Positions 1-7,821 are shown, numbered from the stretch's first letter. The stretch is 43,013 nt of DNA from JBDSKH01 sp050245915 (GCA_050245915.1 JBFWWZ010000020.1:1-43013), one strand, 5' to 3'. Notes: a model not told the origin generated them from the sequence alone. Program-made: numbers and translations.

Positions 1-426
1 CGCGAGAGCCTCCGACTCGCCCCCGACCATCAGCGTGAGCTGCCCCTTCTCGGCGGCAGCGGCACCCCCGGAGATCCCGGCATCGAGGTACGCGACCCCG
101 CGTTCGGCCAGCTCGGCATGGATGCTGCGAGTCGCCGCGGGCGCGGACGTGCTGAGATCGACGACCACGGTCCCTTCACGCAGGTGCGACGCGATCCCGT
201 CCGCGCCTCGGACCACCGCCTCCACGATCTTCGACTCCGGCAGCGAGAGGAACACGATGTCGCTCGACGACGCCACCTCGGCGGCACTTGAGGCCGCGCT
301 CGCGCCGCTCGGCGCGATGTTGTCGGTCTTGGCGTCGTAGCCGAGCACCTCGATTCCGGCGTCGACGATGCGGCGGGTCATGCGCCCGCCCATGTTGCCG
401 AGGCCGATGAAGCCGATGGTCGTCAC
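1..426 (-). CDS. NAD(P)-binding HIBADH-family dehydrogenase (N-terminal 142 codons; cut by left edge)
   Basis: This is the N-terminal half of a beta-hydroxyacid dehydrogenase of the 3-hydroxyisobutyrate dehydrogenase family, which oxidises short 3-hydroxy acids with NAD(P)+. The GTG at 426 begins VTTIGFIGLGNMGGRM, the Rossmann dinucleotide motif GxGNMG. DLSTSAP follows in mid-domain, and DAGISGGAAAAEKGQLTLMV is the family substrate-binding signature. The frame is open to base 1, so the catalytic lysine region lies outside the window. The start overlaps the stop of the upstream SDR gene by 4 nt (GTGA), indicating translational coupling. It is the last visible gene of the liv/catabolic operon and probably oxidises a pathway hydroxy acid. 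The exact substrate cannot be told; tartronate-semialdehyde reductase or a related enzyme is possible. Confidence 0.9.
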   Translation of the reverse strand, partial: MTTIGFIGLGNMGGRMTRRIVDAGIEVLGYDAKTDNIAPSGASAASSAAEVASSSDIVFLSLPESKIVEAVVRGADGIASHLREGTVVVDLSTSAPAATRSIHAELAERGVAYLDAGISGGAAAAEKGQLTLMVGGESEALA

Positions 427-1280
427 CGTGCTGCGCTCCAGTTCCCGCTGTTCGCGTACATCGGCTCGTCGACGGCACGGGTGTCCCATGCGCCGGCGCC
501 GCCCGAGGGTCGTACCGTGTTGACGATGGTGGCACCGCCGTCGGCGCTGACCACCTGGCCGGTGACATAGGCGGCGTCGTCGCTCAGCAGGAAGGCCGCG
601 ACCGCCGCGATCTCGTCGGGCGTGCCTGCGCGACGAAGCGGCGTGGTCGACGCTCTCTGCTCCATGTCGTTCTTCCCGCCGCTGGTGGTGGCCGCGGCAG
701 CGAACAGCTCGGTCGGCACGATGCCGGGCGCCACGGCGTTCACCCGGATGCCGAGGGGGCCCCCGTAGACCGCGGCGCCGTGCACGAGACCCACCACGGC
801 GTGCTTCGAGGTGTGATACGCCAGCAGGTCGGCGGCACCGGTCAGGCTCGCGATCGAGGCGGTCACCACGATGGATCCGGCCGACCGCTGGGCGCTGAAC
901 TGACGGAACGCGGCCCGCAGCCCCAGGAACTGACCGCGCACGTTCACCGCCATCACCCGCTCGAATTCGTCGACGGGCAGCTCGGGGAGCGGGATGAAGC
1001 TGCCGAAGATGCCGGCGTTGAGGTGATGGTGATCGATGCGGCCGAAGCGGTCGACGGCGCGGGCCACCGCGTCGTCGACCGCGGCCTCGTCGGAGACGTC
1101 GGCACCCACCACCAGTGCCTCGCCGCCGAGTCCGGCCGCCACGGCATCCACCGCCCCGCGGTCGATATCGACCAGCACCACCGAGGCGCCCTCGGCCGAG
1201 AGCCGCTGCGCCGACGCGCGGCCGAGGCCGCTGCCTGCGCCGGTCACCAGCGCCACCCGTCCGTCGAACCGCCCGTTCAT
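423..1280 (-). CDS. SDR-family NAD(P)-dependent oxidoreductase
   Basis: A classical short-chain dehydrogenase/reductase of 285 residues. The ATG at 1280 begins MNGRFDGRVALVTG. The cofactor motif TGAGSGLG is near residue 14, with D-I-D after beta-2 suggesting NAD preference. NAG is in the 'HHLNAGIFG' segment, the catalytic serine is in VVTASIAS, and the Y-x-x-x-K pair is in AYHTSK. The C-terminal half has the usual PG-IVPTELF substrate loop. The start overlaps the stop of the MBL hydrolase gene by 4 nt (ATGA) and the stop overlaps the HIBADH-like gene, so all three are probably co-translated. It likely oxidises an alcohol or dihydrodiol intermediate of the same pathway. The substrate is unknown. 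Confidence 0.92.
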   Translation of the reverse strand: MNGRFDGRVALVTGAGSGLGRASAQRLSAEGASVVLVDIDRGAVDAVAAGLGGEALVVGADVSDEAAVDDAVARAVDRFGRIDHHHLNAGIFGSFIPLPELPVDEFERVMAVNVRGQFLGLRAAFRQFSAQRSAGSIVVTASIASLTGAADLLAYHTSKHAVVGLVHGAAVYGGPLGIRVNAVAPGIVPTELFAAAATTSGGKNDMEQRASTTPLRRAGTPDEIAAVAAFLLSDDAAYVTGQVVSADGGATIVNTVRPSGGAGAWDTRAVDEPMYANSGNWSAAR

Positions 1281-2080
1281 GCCGGCGCTCCGATCCGTGC
1301 GGCGTGGCCGGCGAGCGGACCCTCGAGGGGCTCGAAACGCGCCAGTGTCGAAGGATCGTGGCCGGAGACGAGGTGCTCGACCCGGCCGTCGGCGAGCATC
1401 GCCGTGACCGTGTCGAAGCCCGCGTACATCTGCGGGAGATCGGCGACCGACATGAACAGCATGTCGCGCTCCAGCTCCTCGTAGTAGTGGATGGCGTCGG
1501 AGGCGAGAAGCACCGGACCGGCCGCCGTCTGCACCAGCACCACGCTCTGGCCGGGGGTGTGCCCGCCGACCTCGATGATCTGAACACCGGGCGCGAGATC
1601 GAGGGTCCCGCGGAAGGTCTGGACCCGGCCCGCGGCGCGAGCATCGCGCAGCATCGTGAGTTCGTCGTCCTCCACCGAGTGGTGGAACATCGCGCGATGC
1701 GCGTGCGGCCCGTTCCAGAACTCCAGTTCGGCTTCCGCCACGAAGATGCGGGACTCGGGGAAGTGCTGCAGGTTGCCGGTGTGGTCGTAGTGCGCGTGGG
1801 TGAGCACCAGCGGAGGCGCGGTCGCGGGATCGATGCCGAGGGCCTCCCAGATCTCGGTCGGGTGGATCACCATGGTGCGGTTGCGCGCCTCGCCGCCGGC
1901 CACCGAGAACCCGGTGTCGACGATGATCGTGCGGTTCGCGTTGCGCACCACCCAGACGAAGTAGTCCATCCCGATCGGGCCGTCGTCTTCGTGGTACAGC
2001 GGATAGTTGAGGTACACATCGCTGCGCTTCGCCTCGCGGGTGCCGAAGCGGGCGATGATCACTTCGTAGGTCTCGGTCAT
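1277..2080 (-). CDS. MBL-fold metallohydrolase, N-acyl-homoserine-lactonase-like (paralogue 1)
   Basis: A 267-residue metallo-beta-lactamase fold hydrolase of the lactonase/glyoxalase II group, which binds two metal ions and opens lactone or ester bonds. The metal motif HAHYDH is at residues 95-100. Further expected ligands are H174 (GGHTPG), D195 (ASDAIHYY) and H241 (SGHD). I chose the ATG at 2080, which has GAGGAT just upstream; a longer open frame to 2194 would run into livF. There is no signal peptide, so it is cytoplasmic. It follows livF by 8 nt and overlaps the SDR gene. It resembles the MBL protein at 7033 along its length: R/KxSDV near the N-terminus, MDY-F-WV, VDTG, GIDPA, HYDH. AHL lactonase activity is possible, but the context of uptake plus dehydrogenases favours a catabolic lactone or ester substrate. 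Confidence 0.9.
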   Translation of the reverse strand: MTETYEVIIARFGTREAKRSDVYLNYPLYHEDDGPIGMDYFVWVVRNANRTIIVDTGFSVAGGEARNRTMVIHPTEIWEALGIDPATAPPLVLTHAHYDHTGNLQHFPESRIFVAEAELEFWNGPHAHRAMFHHSVEDDELTMLRDARAAGRVQTFRGTLDLAPGVQIIEVGGHTPGQSVVLVQTAAGPVLLASDAIHYYEELERDMLFMSVADLPQMYAGFDTVTAMLADGRVEHLVSGHDPSTLARFEPLEGPLAGHAARIGAPA

Positions 2081-2088
2081 CGGATCCT

Positions 2089-2811
2089 CTATCCCAGGTA
2101 CGCGTCGATGAGGGCGCGTCCTTCGGTCCCGATGTCGGCCGCACGACCCTCGTCCACGATCCTGCCCCCGCTGAGGACGTAGATGCGGTCGCACACCTCG
2201 AGGGCGATGTCGACGCGCTGCTCCACCAGCAGGATCGAGGCGTCTCGTTCGCGCAGCCGCTGCAGCGCCGCGGTGAGATCGGCGATGGCGAGCGGGGCCA
2301 GCCCGAGCGAGGGTTCGTCGAGCAGCATGAGCGACGGATCGGCCATCATGGCGCGGCCGATCGCGACCATCTGCTGCTCGCCGCCGCTCAGCGCGGTCGC
2401 CTCCCGCTGCCGGTAGCGCTCGACCACCGGGAACAGGTCGTACACGCTCTGCAGCAGCTCCTGCGTGCGACCCCGGTCGGTCCGGGTGCGCAGGCCGCCG
2501 AGCCGCAGGTTGTCCTCGACGGACTGGCCGACGAACAGCCGCCGCCCCTCCGGGACCATCGCCGCAAGCCCGCGCGAGATCCGGTGCGGGGGCAGGCCGG
2601 TGACGTCGGTGCCGTCGATCCGCACGGTGCCGCGCCGGTGCTTCAGCAGGCCCATGATGGCGCGCAGCACGGTCGTCTTGCCTGCGCCGTTCGGTCCGAG
2701 GAGCGCCACCGCCTCGCCGCGCGCGACCCGGAACGAGATGTCGTGGATCACGTCGAAGCGGTCGTACCCGCCGCTCAGTCCCTCGACCACGAGGGTGTCG
2801 TCGTCGCTCAT
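2089..2811 (-). CDS. livF: branched-chain amino acid-type ABC transporter ATP-binding protein LivF
   Basis: A 240-residue ATPase of the HAAT (LivF) family that drives import of hydrophobic amino acids or related carboxylates. Walker A GPNGAGKT is at residues 39-46, signature LSGGEQQ near 141-147, Walker B LMLLDEP near 161-167, and the H-loop is replaced in family style by LLVEQRVD. It overlaps the end of the livM-livG fusion by 4 nt. It supplies the only canonical ABC signature in this transporter, since the fused LivG domain has a divergent one. The gene symbol reflects family, not proven substrate. Confidence 0.93.
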   Translation of the reverse strand: MSDDDTLVVEGLSGGYDRFDVIHDISFRVARGEAVALLGPNGAGKTTVLRAIMGLLKHRRGTVRIDGTDVTGLPPHRISRGLAAMVPEGRRLFVGQSVEDNLRLGGLRTRTDRGRTQELLQSVYDLFPVVERYRQREATALSGGEQQMVAIGRAMMADPSLMLLDEPSLGLAPLAIADLTAALQRLRERDASILLVEQRVDIALEVCDRIYVLSGGRIVDEGRAADIGTEGRALIDAYLG

Positions 2812-4610
2812 TGGCCCAGGTACACCTCTCGTACGCGCTCGTTCTTCCGGACCTCCGCCGCGGGTCCGCTCGTGACCAGCTCCCCCGCTGCGATCACGGT
2901 CACGTCATCGCAGATGTCGAAGATGAAGCGGGTCTGATGCTCGATCACGATGATCGTCACCCCCCGCTCCCGCAGCCGGTGCAGGATCGATGCGACGTGG
3001 CTGACCTCGGCTCCCGACAGTCCGGCGAGCGGCTCGTCGAGCACCAGCACCGACGGCTCCGACACGACGACCGAGGCCAGCTGCGTCAGCTGCTCCACAC
3101 CGTGCGGGACATCGCGCACCTGCATCCCGTGCCAGCGTTTCTCGAGGCCGACCGATTCGAGGGCCGCGGTCGAGCGCTCCGCCAGTGCGCGGGAGTCGCG
3201 GCGTGCCGACGGCAGGAGCGGCCAGATCGGCGACCGGGCGGCCATGCGCCGGATGGTGCTGTACAGCCCCACGGTGGTGTTGTGCAGCACCGGGATCTCG
3301 CGCACCAGCACGGCGCTCTGGAACGTGCGCCGCAGACCGTGCGAGGGACGCGACGGCGCCCCCATCCGCTCGACCCGTGCCCCGTTGAGCTCGATCTCGC
3401 CGGCGATCGGGCGCAGCTCGCCCGAGATCAGGTTCACCAGGGTCGACTTGCCCGACCCGTTCGGCCCGATGAGGCCGTGGATCGTGCCGCGCCGCACCGC
3501 CATGTCGACGTGCTGCAGGACGGGGACGCCGGGGACGTAGCTGAAGTCGATCCCCCGCGCCGCGAGGGCCACCTCGTCGGTGGACACCGCCGCCGGCTCG
3601 GTCGCGGGCGCCGCCTCGGCCGCCACGGCATCCACCGGATCCGCCGCGGGCGCCCGCCTGCCGCGGAGTCGCCGCACGATGGCGTCGAACAGGCCGACCA
3701 GCCCGCGGGGGAAGAGCACGATCACCGCGACGAACACGATGCCGAGCACGACCTCCTGCACGAACGGGTCGATCTTGACGACGAACGGGAACACGCTGAC
3801 CAGGACGGCGCCGAGGATCGGCCCGAGACGGGTGTTCATGCCGCCGATGATCACCATGACGAGCAGGTTGACCGAGTTCACCCAGCCGAACTGCGTGGGC
3901 GACTGGTACACGAGGAACGAGAACACCCAGCCCGCCATGCCGGCGAGGCCGGCCGACAGCGCGAAGATCCCGACCTTCACCAGCGACGTGCGCACCCCGT
4001 TCGCCCGGGCGTACGGCTCGGCGTCGCGGACGGCGAGCAGCACCGGGTAGAACGCGGAGGACCGGATCGACCAGACGATCACGATCGCGACCAGCAGTAC
4101 CACGGCTACGGCCCAGACGACCGACCGGCCGAGCAGGTTCTGCACCTCGATCGGGAAGGCCGGGAAGATCGGGCCGGTGGTGCCTTGGAGCCCGAAGGTC
4201 CAGGTCGAGTTGCTGAGCGTGACGTACACGATGATCGTGAAGATGAACGTCGTGATCGCGAAGTAGAGGCCGCTGACCCGCAGCGACAGCGCACCGAGCA
4301 GCGCGCCGACGAGACCCGCCGCGAGGATGACGATCGGCAGCAGCAGGAACACGTTCAGCTGGAAGTACCGGTTCAGCAGCGAGGTGCCGTAGGCGCCGAT
4401 GGCGAACAGGCCGGCGTGGCCCAGCGAGTACAGGCCGACGGTGCCGGCGACGAGGTCGAGGCTCACCGCCAGCACCACGTAGACAACGGCCACGGTGACG
4501 ATGCTCTGCAGGCCGAAGTTCGATGTCGCGACACCCCAGGTGCCGGCGGCGAGCGCCAGGATGAGCACCAGCGATCCGACCCAGCGGTTGCGGTTCAGGA
4601 CGGCGATCAT
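2808..4610 (-). CDS. fused LivM permease - LivG ATPase of a HAAT-family ABC transporter
   Basis: A 600-residue fusion. Residues 1 to about 320 are a LivM-type permease with 8-9 hydrophobic segments and the conserved segments SLGHAGLFAIGAYG and RDAEPYARANGV. An Ala/Pro-rich linker of about 25 residues (around 325-350) follows. From about 355 to 600 is a LivG-type ATPase with Walker A GPNGSGKST (about 380), Walker B VLVLDEP (about 522) and an H-loop in IVIEHQT. The expected LSxGQQ signature is replaced by VPHGVEQ (about 500), so this nucleotide-binding domain may be catalytically asymmetric. The fusion fixes one permease to one ATPase in the complex with LivH and LivF. It overlaps livH and livF by 4 nt each. 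Permease-ATPase fusions of this type exist in actinobacteria, but separate genes are the rule. Confidence 0.92.
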   Translation of the reverse strand: MIAVLNRNRWVGSLVLILALAAGTWGVATSNFGLQSIVTVAVVYVVLAVSLDLVAGTVGLYSLGHAGLFAIGAYGTSLLNRYFQLNVFLLLPIVILAAGLVGALLGALSLRVSGLYFAITTFIFTIIVYVTLSNSTWTFGLQGTTGPIFPAFPIEVQNLLGRSVVWAVAVVLLVAIVIVWSIRSSAFYPVLLAVRDAEPYARANGVRTSLVKVGIFALSAGLAGMAGWVFSFLVYQSPTQFGWVNSVNLLVMVIIGGMNTRLGPILGAVLVSVFPFVVKIDPFVQEVVLGIVFVAVIVLFPRGLVGLFDAIVRRLRGRRAPAADPVDAVAAEAAPATEPAAVSTDEVALAARGIDFSYVPGVPVLQHVDMAVRRGTIHGLIGPNGSGKSTLVNLISGELRPIAGEIELNGARVERMGAPSRPSHGLRRTFQSAVLVREIPVLHNTTVGLYSTIRRMAARSPIWPLLPSARRDSRALAERSTAALESVGLEKRWHGMQVRDVPHGVEQLTQLASVVVSEPSVLVLDEPLAGLSGAEVSHVASILHRLRERGVTIIVIEHQTRFIFDICDDVTVIAAGELVTSGPAAEVRKNERVREVYLGQ

Positions 4611-5515
4611 GCGCTCGCCCCCGCCATCGTGGCCCGGCGGCGGAACAGCTTGCGCAGCGAGTCACCGGAGGCGAACACCCCATTCGGCGCGACCAGCAGC
4701 ACCAGCAGCACCAGCACGAAGGGGAACCAGTCCGATGCCTGGGCGCCGATGTAGGAGTTCGCGCCGAGCGAGAGCACGCCGAGGATCAGCCCGCCGCCCA
4801 TCGCCGCCGACGGGCGCTGGATGCCGCCGATCATCAGCGCGATGAAGCCGAAGATGCCGTAGGTGTCGCCGAGGTACGGGTTGCCGTAGGTGATCGGCCC
4901 GACCAGGATGCCGGCGAGACCGGCGAGGAACCCTCCGATGGCAAAGGCCCCGACCGCGTACGCGGTGACGTTCGCGCCCATGGTCGAGGCCATCTCCGGA
5001 TCGGTGGAGATCGCCATCCCGAGCTTGCCGACGAGGGTGCGGCGGCGCACGACCTCCCAGGCGACGATCGCGAGGACGCCGATGGCGAGGGTCAGCAGCT
5101 CCTGCACGGTGAGCGTGGCGCCCGGCAGGTGGACGGGGATCGCGTGAAGTCCGCGCGGGAACGGCTGCGAGGCAGGCCCGAACAGGATGGCGAAGACCGA
5201 CTGGATCACGATGGCGATGCCCAGCGTGCTGACCAGCCAGGCGAAGCTGAAGCGGTCGAAGCGCAGCACCGGCCGCACCGCGACGACGTAGATGACGACA
5301 CCGAGCACGGTGGCGGCGACGAGTCCGATCGCGATGCCCAGCCAGTCGGGCATGCCGAGTTTCACGGCGCCCGCGGCGAGCAGGATCGACACCATCAGCA
5401 GCTGGCCGGTGGCGAAGTTGATGACCTTGGTCACGTAGAACACGATCGCGAACGCCATCGCGACGAGTCCGTAGATGGTTCCGACCGCGAGGCCGGAGAG
5501 AAGCACCTGGAGCAT
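4607..5515 (-). CDS. livH: branched-chain amino acid-type ABC transporter permease LivH
   Basis: A 302-residue inner-membrane permease of the LivH family with about eight hydrophobic segments. The start MLQVLLSGLAVGTIYGLVAMAF is typical of LivH. The central cytoplasmic loop contains GMAISTDPEMASTMGANV, the region expected to contact the ATPase. With the LivM half of the fused protein it forms the translocation path. The gene starts 98 nt after livK and overlaps the fused livM-livG gene by 4 nt. A strong stem-loop lies in the gap to livK and may lower expression of the permease genes relative to the binding protein. The substrate is unknown; HAAT systems also import aromatic and short-chain carboxylates. 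Confidence 0.94.
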   Translation of the reverse strand: MLQVLLSGLAVGTIYGLVAMAFAIVFYVTKVINFATGQLLMVSILLAAGAVKLGMPDWLGIAIGLVAATVLGVVIYVVAVRPVLRFDRFSFAWLVSTLGIAIVIQSVFAILFGPASQPFPRGLHAIPVHLPGATLTVQELLTLAIGVLAIVAWEVVRRRTLVGKLGMAISTDPEMASTMGANVTAYAVGAFAIGGFLAGLAGILVGPITYGNPYLGDTYGIFGFIALMIGGIQRPSAAMGGGLILGVLSLGANSYIGAQASDWFPFVLVLLVLLVAPNGVFASGDSLRKLFRRRATMAGASA

Positions 5516-5566
5516 TGTTCCTCTTCTGGGGTAGCCGTGGGTTCACCCGGCGTGATGTGGGAGAGG

Positions 5567-5602
5567 GGTCCCCGGCAGGCTCTGAGCCACCTGCCGGGGA
5601 CC
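5567..5602 (-). other. 13-bp perfect stem-loop between livK and livH
   Basis: GGTCCCCGGCAGG (5567-5579) pairs perfectly with CCTGCCGGGGACC (5590-5602) around a 10-nt loop. It lies in the 98-nt gap between the binding-protein gene and the first permease gene. No T-run follows on the transcribed minus strand, so it is not a canonical intrinsic terminator. By analogy with other ABC operons it may be an attenuator or an mRNA 3'-end stabiliser that keeps binding protein in excess. Confidence 0.65.
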
Positions 5603-5613
5603 GGGGAGAGGTG

Positions 5614-6807
5614 CTACTCCATGGGCTCCCACGTGCCGGAGTCGACGCTCCACTGCACCATCGTCAGCTGCTCCTTGTTGATGGTGGTGTGGATCTGCTC
5701 CGTGAAGGAGAGGCTGCCGGTCAGGCCGTCGAAGTCGGTCAGCTTGTTCAGCCCGGCGCGGATCGACTCGGGGTCGGTCTTGCCGTCGGCGTCTTCGATG
5801 ACCTGCTTCAGGATGTAGACCGCGTCGTAGCTCAGCTCGGCGAACGGGCCGGGCTCGAGGCCGTCGAACTTCTCCTTGTACTGCCCGATCCACTCGGTGA
5901 GACGGTCGTTCGGGTGGACGTCGGAGGTGAGCAGCGCCGAGATCATCCCGTCGCCCTCGGGGCCGGCCAGGTCGGTGAACGTCGGGTCGGCGTTGGTCAC
6001 GTCGTTGCCCAGCACGGTCAGGTCGTCGATGCCGAGCGAGGCGATCTCCTGCATGAAGGCGGCCTCGTCACCGGGGGTCAGCCACACCTCGACGCAGTCG
6101 GCGCCGGAGTCGACGATCTTCTGGATCTCGGCGTCGAGGTTCACGGTGGCGCCGGAGCCCCAGTTCTCGGTGATCGCCTCGACGTAGGCGAATTCCTCGC
6201 CCGCCGCATCCATCGCCATCTGGAACCCGGCAAGACCGCCGAGGCCGTAGGTGGTCGGGTCGTGCAGCATCGCGACACCGCCGGGGCAGTTCGCGATCGC
6301 CCAGTCGCCGATCTTCTCGCCCCACGCGAACGTGTTCAGCGAGGTGCTGAAGGTCCAGGCGAACGGGGGCTGGTCCGGTCCGTTGGGGTAGACCGTGAGA
6401 CCGCCGTCGTCGACCGCGCCGAGCACCGGGATCTGCATCTGGTCGCCCAGGGCGGCCGTGGTGGGGCCGGTGTCGGGCGATCCGAGGATCGCGACCGCGC
6501 CCTCGCTGACGAACTGCTGGAACAGCTGGGAGGACTTCGTCGCGTCGGCGGCGTCGTCATCCCACCTGAAGTCGATCTGACGACCGTCGATGCCGCCGGC
6601 CTCGTTGATCTCATCGACCGCCATCTGGGTACCGTTGATGACCGCGATGCCGACGGCGCCGTAGGCGCCCGTCGTGCCGGCGATGCCGCCGATGACGATC
6701 GGGTCGTCGGACCCGCCGCCACCACTGTCGCCGCCGCCGGAGCAACCCGTCAGGGCGAGAGCGGTCGCCGCCGCGAGGGCGACGGTGACCGGGATGATTC
6801 GCTTCAT
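5614..6807 (-). CDS. livK: HAAT-family ABC transporter substrate-binding lipoprotein
   Basis: A 397-residue extracellular solute-binding protein of the branched-chain amino acid/amide family. The ATG at 6807 gives a lipoprotein signal peptide MKRIIPVTVALAAA followed by lipobox LALTGC, so it is anchored to the outer face of the membrane. A Gly/Ser/Asp-rich linker follows. The mature protein opens with DPIVIGGIAGTTGAYGAVG, typical of the family, and keeps RWDDDAAD and GSPDTGPT, ligand-loop positions. AGGGG lies upstream of the start. It is the first gene of the operon, about 100 nt downstream of a promoter overlapped by a palindromic operator. The family binds amino acids, amides, aromatic acids or urea; the ligand cannot be deduced from sequence. 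Confidence 0.93.
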   Translation of the reverse strand: MKRIIPVTVALAAATALALTGCSGGGDSGGGGSDDPIVIGGIAGTTGAYGAVGIAVINGTQMAVDEINEAGGIDGRQIDFRWDDDAADATKSSQLFQQFVSEGAVAILGSPDTGPTTAALGDQMQIPVLGAVDDGGLTVYPNGPDQPPFAWTFSTSLNTFAWGEKIGDWAIANCPGGVAMLHDPTTYGLGGLAGFQMAMDAAGEEFAYVEAITENWGSGATVNLDAEIQKIVDSGADCVEVWLTPGDEAAFMQEIASLGIDDLTVLGNDVTNADPTFTDLAGPEGDGMISALLTSDVHPNDRLTEWIGQYKEKFDGLEPGPFAELSYDAVYILKQVIEDADGKTDPESIRAGLNKLTDFDGLTGSLSFTEQIHTTINKEQLTMVQWSVDSGTWEPME

Positions 6808-6890
6808 TGCAAACCCCTTGCTGTTGTGGCGGCGTCGGCGCCGCCTCGGTAGGAGGAACACACGGTTGATTGCCGTTCAGGAATACCGTC

Positions 6891-6907
6891 AGATTGTCGG
6901 ACAATCT
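6891..6907. promoter_or_regulatory. palindromic operator A (GntR/FadR-type) at the liv operon start site
   Basis: AGATTGTCGGACAATCT is an 8+1+8 palindrome. Its core GATTGTCGGACAATC is identical to the second site 91 bp away. It begins 6 bp downstream of the minus-strand -10 candidate, where the transcript should start, a position expected for repression. The form TTGTCnGACAA resembles sites of FCD-type GntR regulators. That is inference; no such regulator gene is in the window. Confidence 0.82.
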
Positions 6908-6913
6908 GCGCTC

Positions 6914-6942
6914 ATAGTGACGAAAGTCGCCCGCGCTGTCAA
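6914..6942 (-). promoter_or_regulatory. sigma-70-type promoter of the livK operon
   Basis: On the minus strand TTGACA (6937-6942) is followed after 17 bp by CACTAT (6914-6919). Transcription would start near 6907, giving a leader of about 100 nt to livK. The -35 box is a perfect consensus; the -10 is weaker, consistent with a regulated promoter. Confidence 0.65.
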
Positions 6943-6974
6943 CTTTCGAGGCGAAATCGCCTCTCGAACCGGAC

Positions 6975-7004
6975 TTGACCGTGATTGTCGGACAATCATA
7001 TAGT
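6975..7004 (+). promoter_or_regulatory. sigma-70-type promoter of the MBL-CMD operon
   Basis: TTGACC (6975-6980) and TATAGT (6999-7004) are separated by 18 bp. The spacer is almost entirely the palindromic operator at 6982-6998, so a bound regulator would exclude RNA polymerase. The start would be near 7011, about 22 nt before the ATG and upstream of the AAGGAG at 7021. Confidence 0.75.
6982..6998. promoter_or_regulatory. palindromic operator B inside the -35/-10 spacer of the plus promoter
   Basis: TGATTGTCGGACAATCA is an 8+1+8 palindrome sharing the 15-bp core with operator A. It occupies the spacer of the promoter serving the MBL gene at 7033. Two identical cores in one divergent control region imply a single repressor for both operons. 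Confidence 0.85.
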
Positions 7005-7032
7005 CGTGCCAAGTCGAACGAAGGAGTTCCAG

Positions 7033-7821
7033 ATGTCCCTCTCGGTGTGGTCGGTCAAGTACGGCGAGCGTGTCGTCCGCAAGAGCGACGTGTTCCATGA
7101 CTACGGCCAGTACGGGCTGCCCGACGGCGACCTCGACATGGACTACAACTTCTGGGTGATCCGCGACGGCGAGAAGATCATGCTCGTCGACACCGGATAT
7201 GACATCGCCAAGTTCGACTGGCTCGGCGAGATCAGCGTGACCCCGACGCCGACAGGCCTCGAGATCCTCGGCATCGACCCCGCCGACGTGAGCATGGTCA
7301 TCACCAGCCACTACCACTACGACCACATCGGCTACCTCGGGCTGTTCCCGAACGCGCAGATCGTCTCCGGCAAGGCCGAACGCGACTACTGGTTCGGCAA
7401 GGAGGAGCGCGGCGAGCTCGAGGGCGAGTTCTCCACCGTCGACGACCTCGCGCCGGTGCACAAGGCCGAGGACGAAGGCCGGCTGCGCCTCATCACCGAG
7501 GAGACCGAGGTCTACCCCGGCATCCACGTCTACCCGATCGGCGGCCACTGCCCCGGCGAGCTGCTGACCCGCATCGAGACCGACAACGGCGGGCTCATCC
7601 TGTCGGTCGACGCCGCCCACTTCTACGAGCAGATCGAGCACGAGTGGCCGTTCTTCGCCTACACCGACCTCGACGAGATGAAGGCGGGCCTCAGCTTCAT
7701 CACGAAGCTCGCGAAAGAGACCGGCGCGACTGTGATCCCCGGCCACGACGGCCGCACGCGGCAGAAGTTCCCCGCCGCCCCCGGCGCCGCCGGCCAGATC
7801 GCCACCGTCCTGGCGGAGTAG
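7033..7821 (+). CDS. MBL-fold metallohydrolase, N-acyl-homoserine-lactonase-like (paralogue 2)
   Basis: A 262-residue metallo-beta-lactamase fold hydrolase. The motif HYHYDH is at residues 93-98; H172 (IGGHCPG), D193 (SVDAAHFYE) and H238 (PGHDGR) complete a two-metal site. The ATG at 7033 has a near-perfect ribosome site AAGGAG at 7021-7026. It is a diverged paralogue of the protein at 1277-2080 and probably acts on a related lactone or ester. It is cytoplasmic, with no signal peptide. Its stop overlaps the GTG of the CMD-like gene by 1 nt. The operator in its promoter ties it to the liv operon. AHL lactonase (quorum quenching) is an alternative reading of the same fold. Confidence 0.91.
   Translation: MSLSVWSVKYGERVVRKSDVFHDYGQYGLPDGDLDMDYNFWVIRDGEKIMLVDTGYDIAKFDWLGEISVTPTPTGLEILGIDPADVSMVITSHYHYDHIGYLGLFPNAQIVSGKAERDYWFGKEERGELEGEFSTVDDLAPVHKAEDEGRLRLITEETEVYPGIHVYPIGGHCPGELLTRIETDNGGLILSVDAAHFYEQIEHEWPFFAYTDLDEMKAGLSFITKLAKETGATVIPGHDGRTRQKFPAAPGAAGQIATVLAE

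Noticed and set aside
2811..4754. A 647-codon open frame on the plus strand
   Set aside because: It is antisense to the livM-livG fusion; its composition (Asp, Arg, His, Gln) is that of a shadow frame.
5567..5602. Intrinsic (Rho-independent) terminator after livK
   Set aside because: The stem is strong but no U-rich tract follows on the minus strand and the operon continues in close order; listed as a stem-loop instead.
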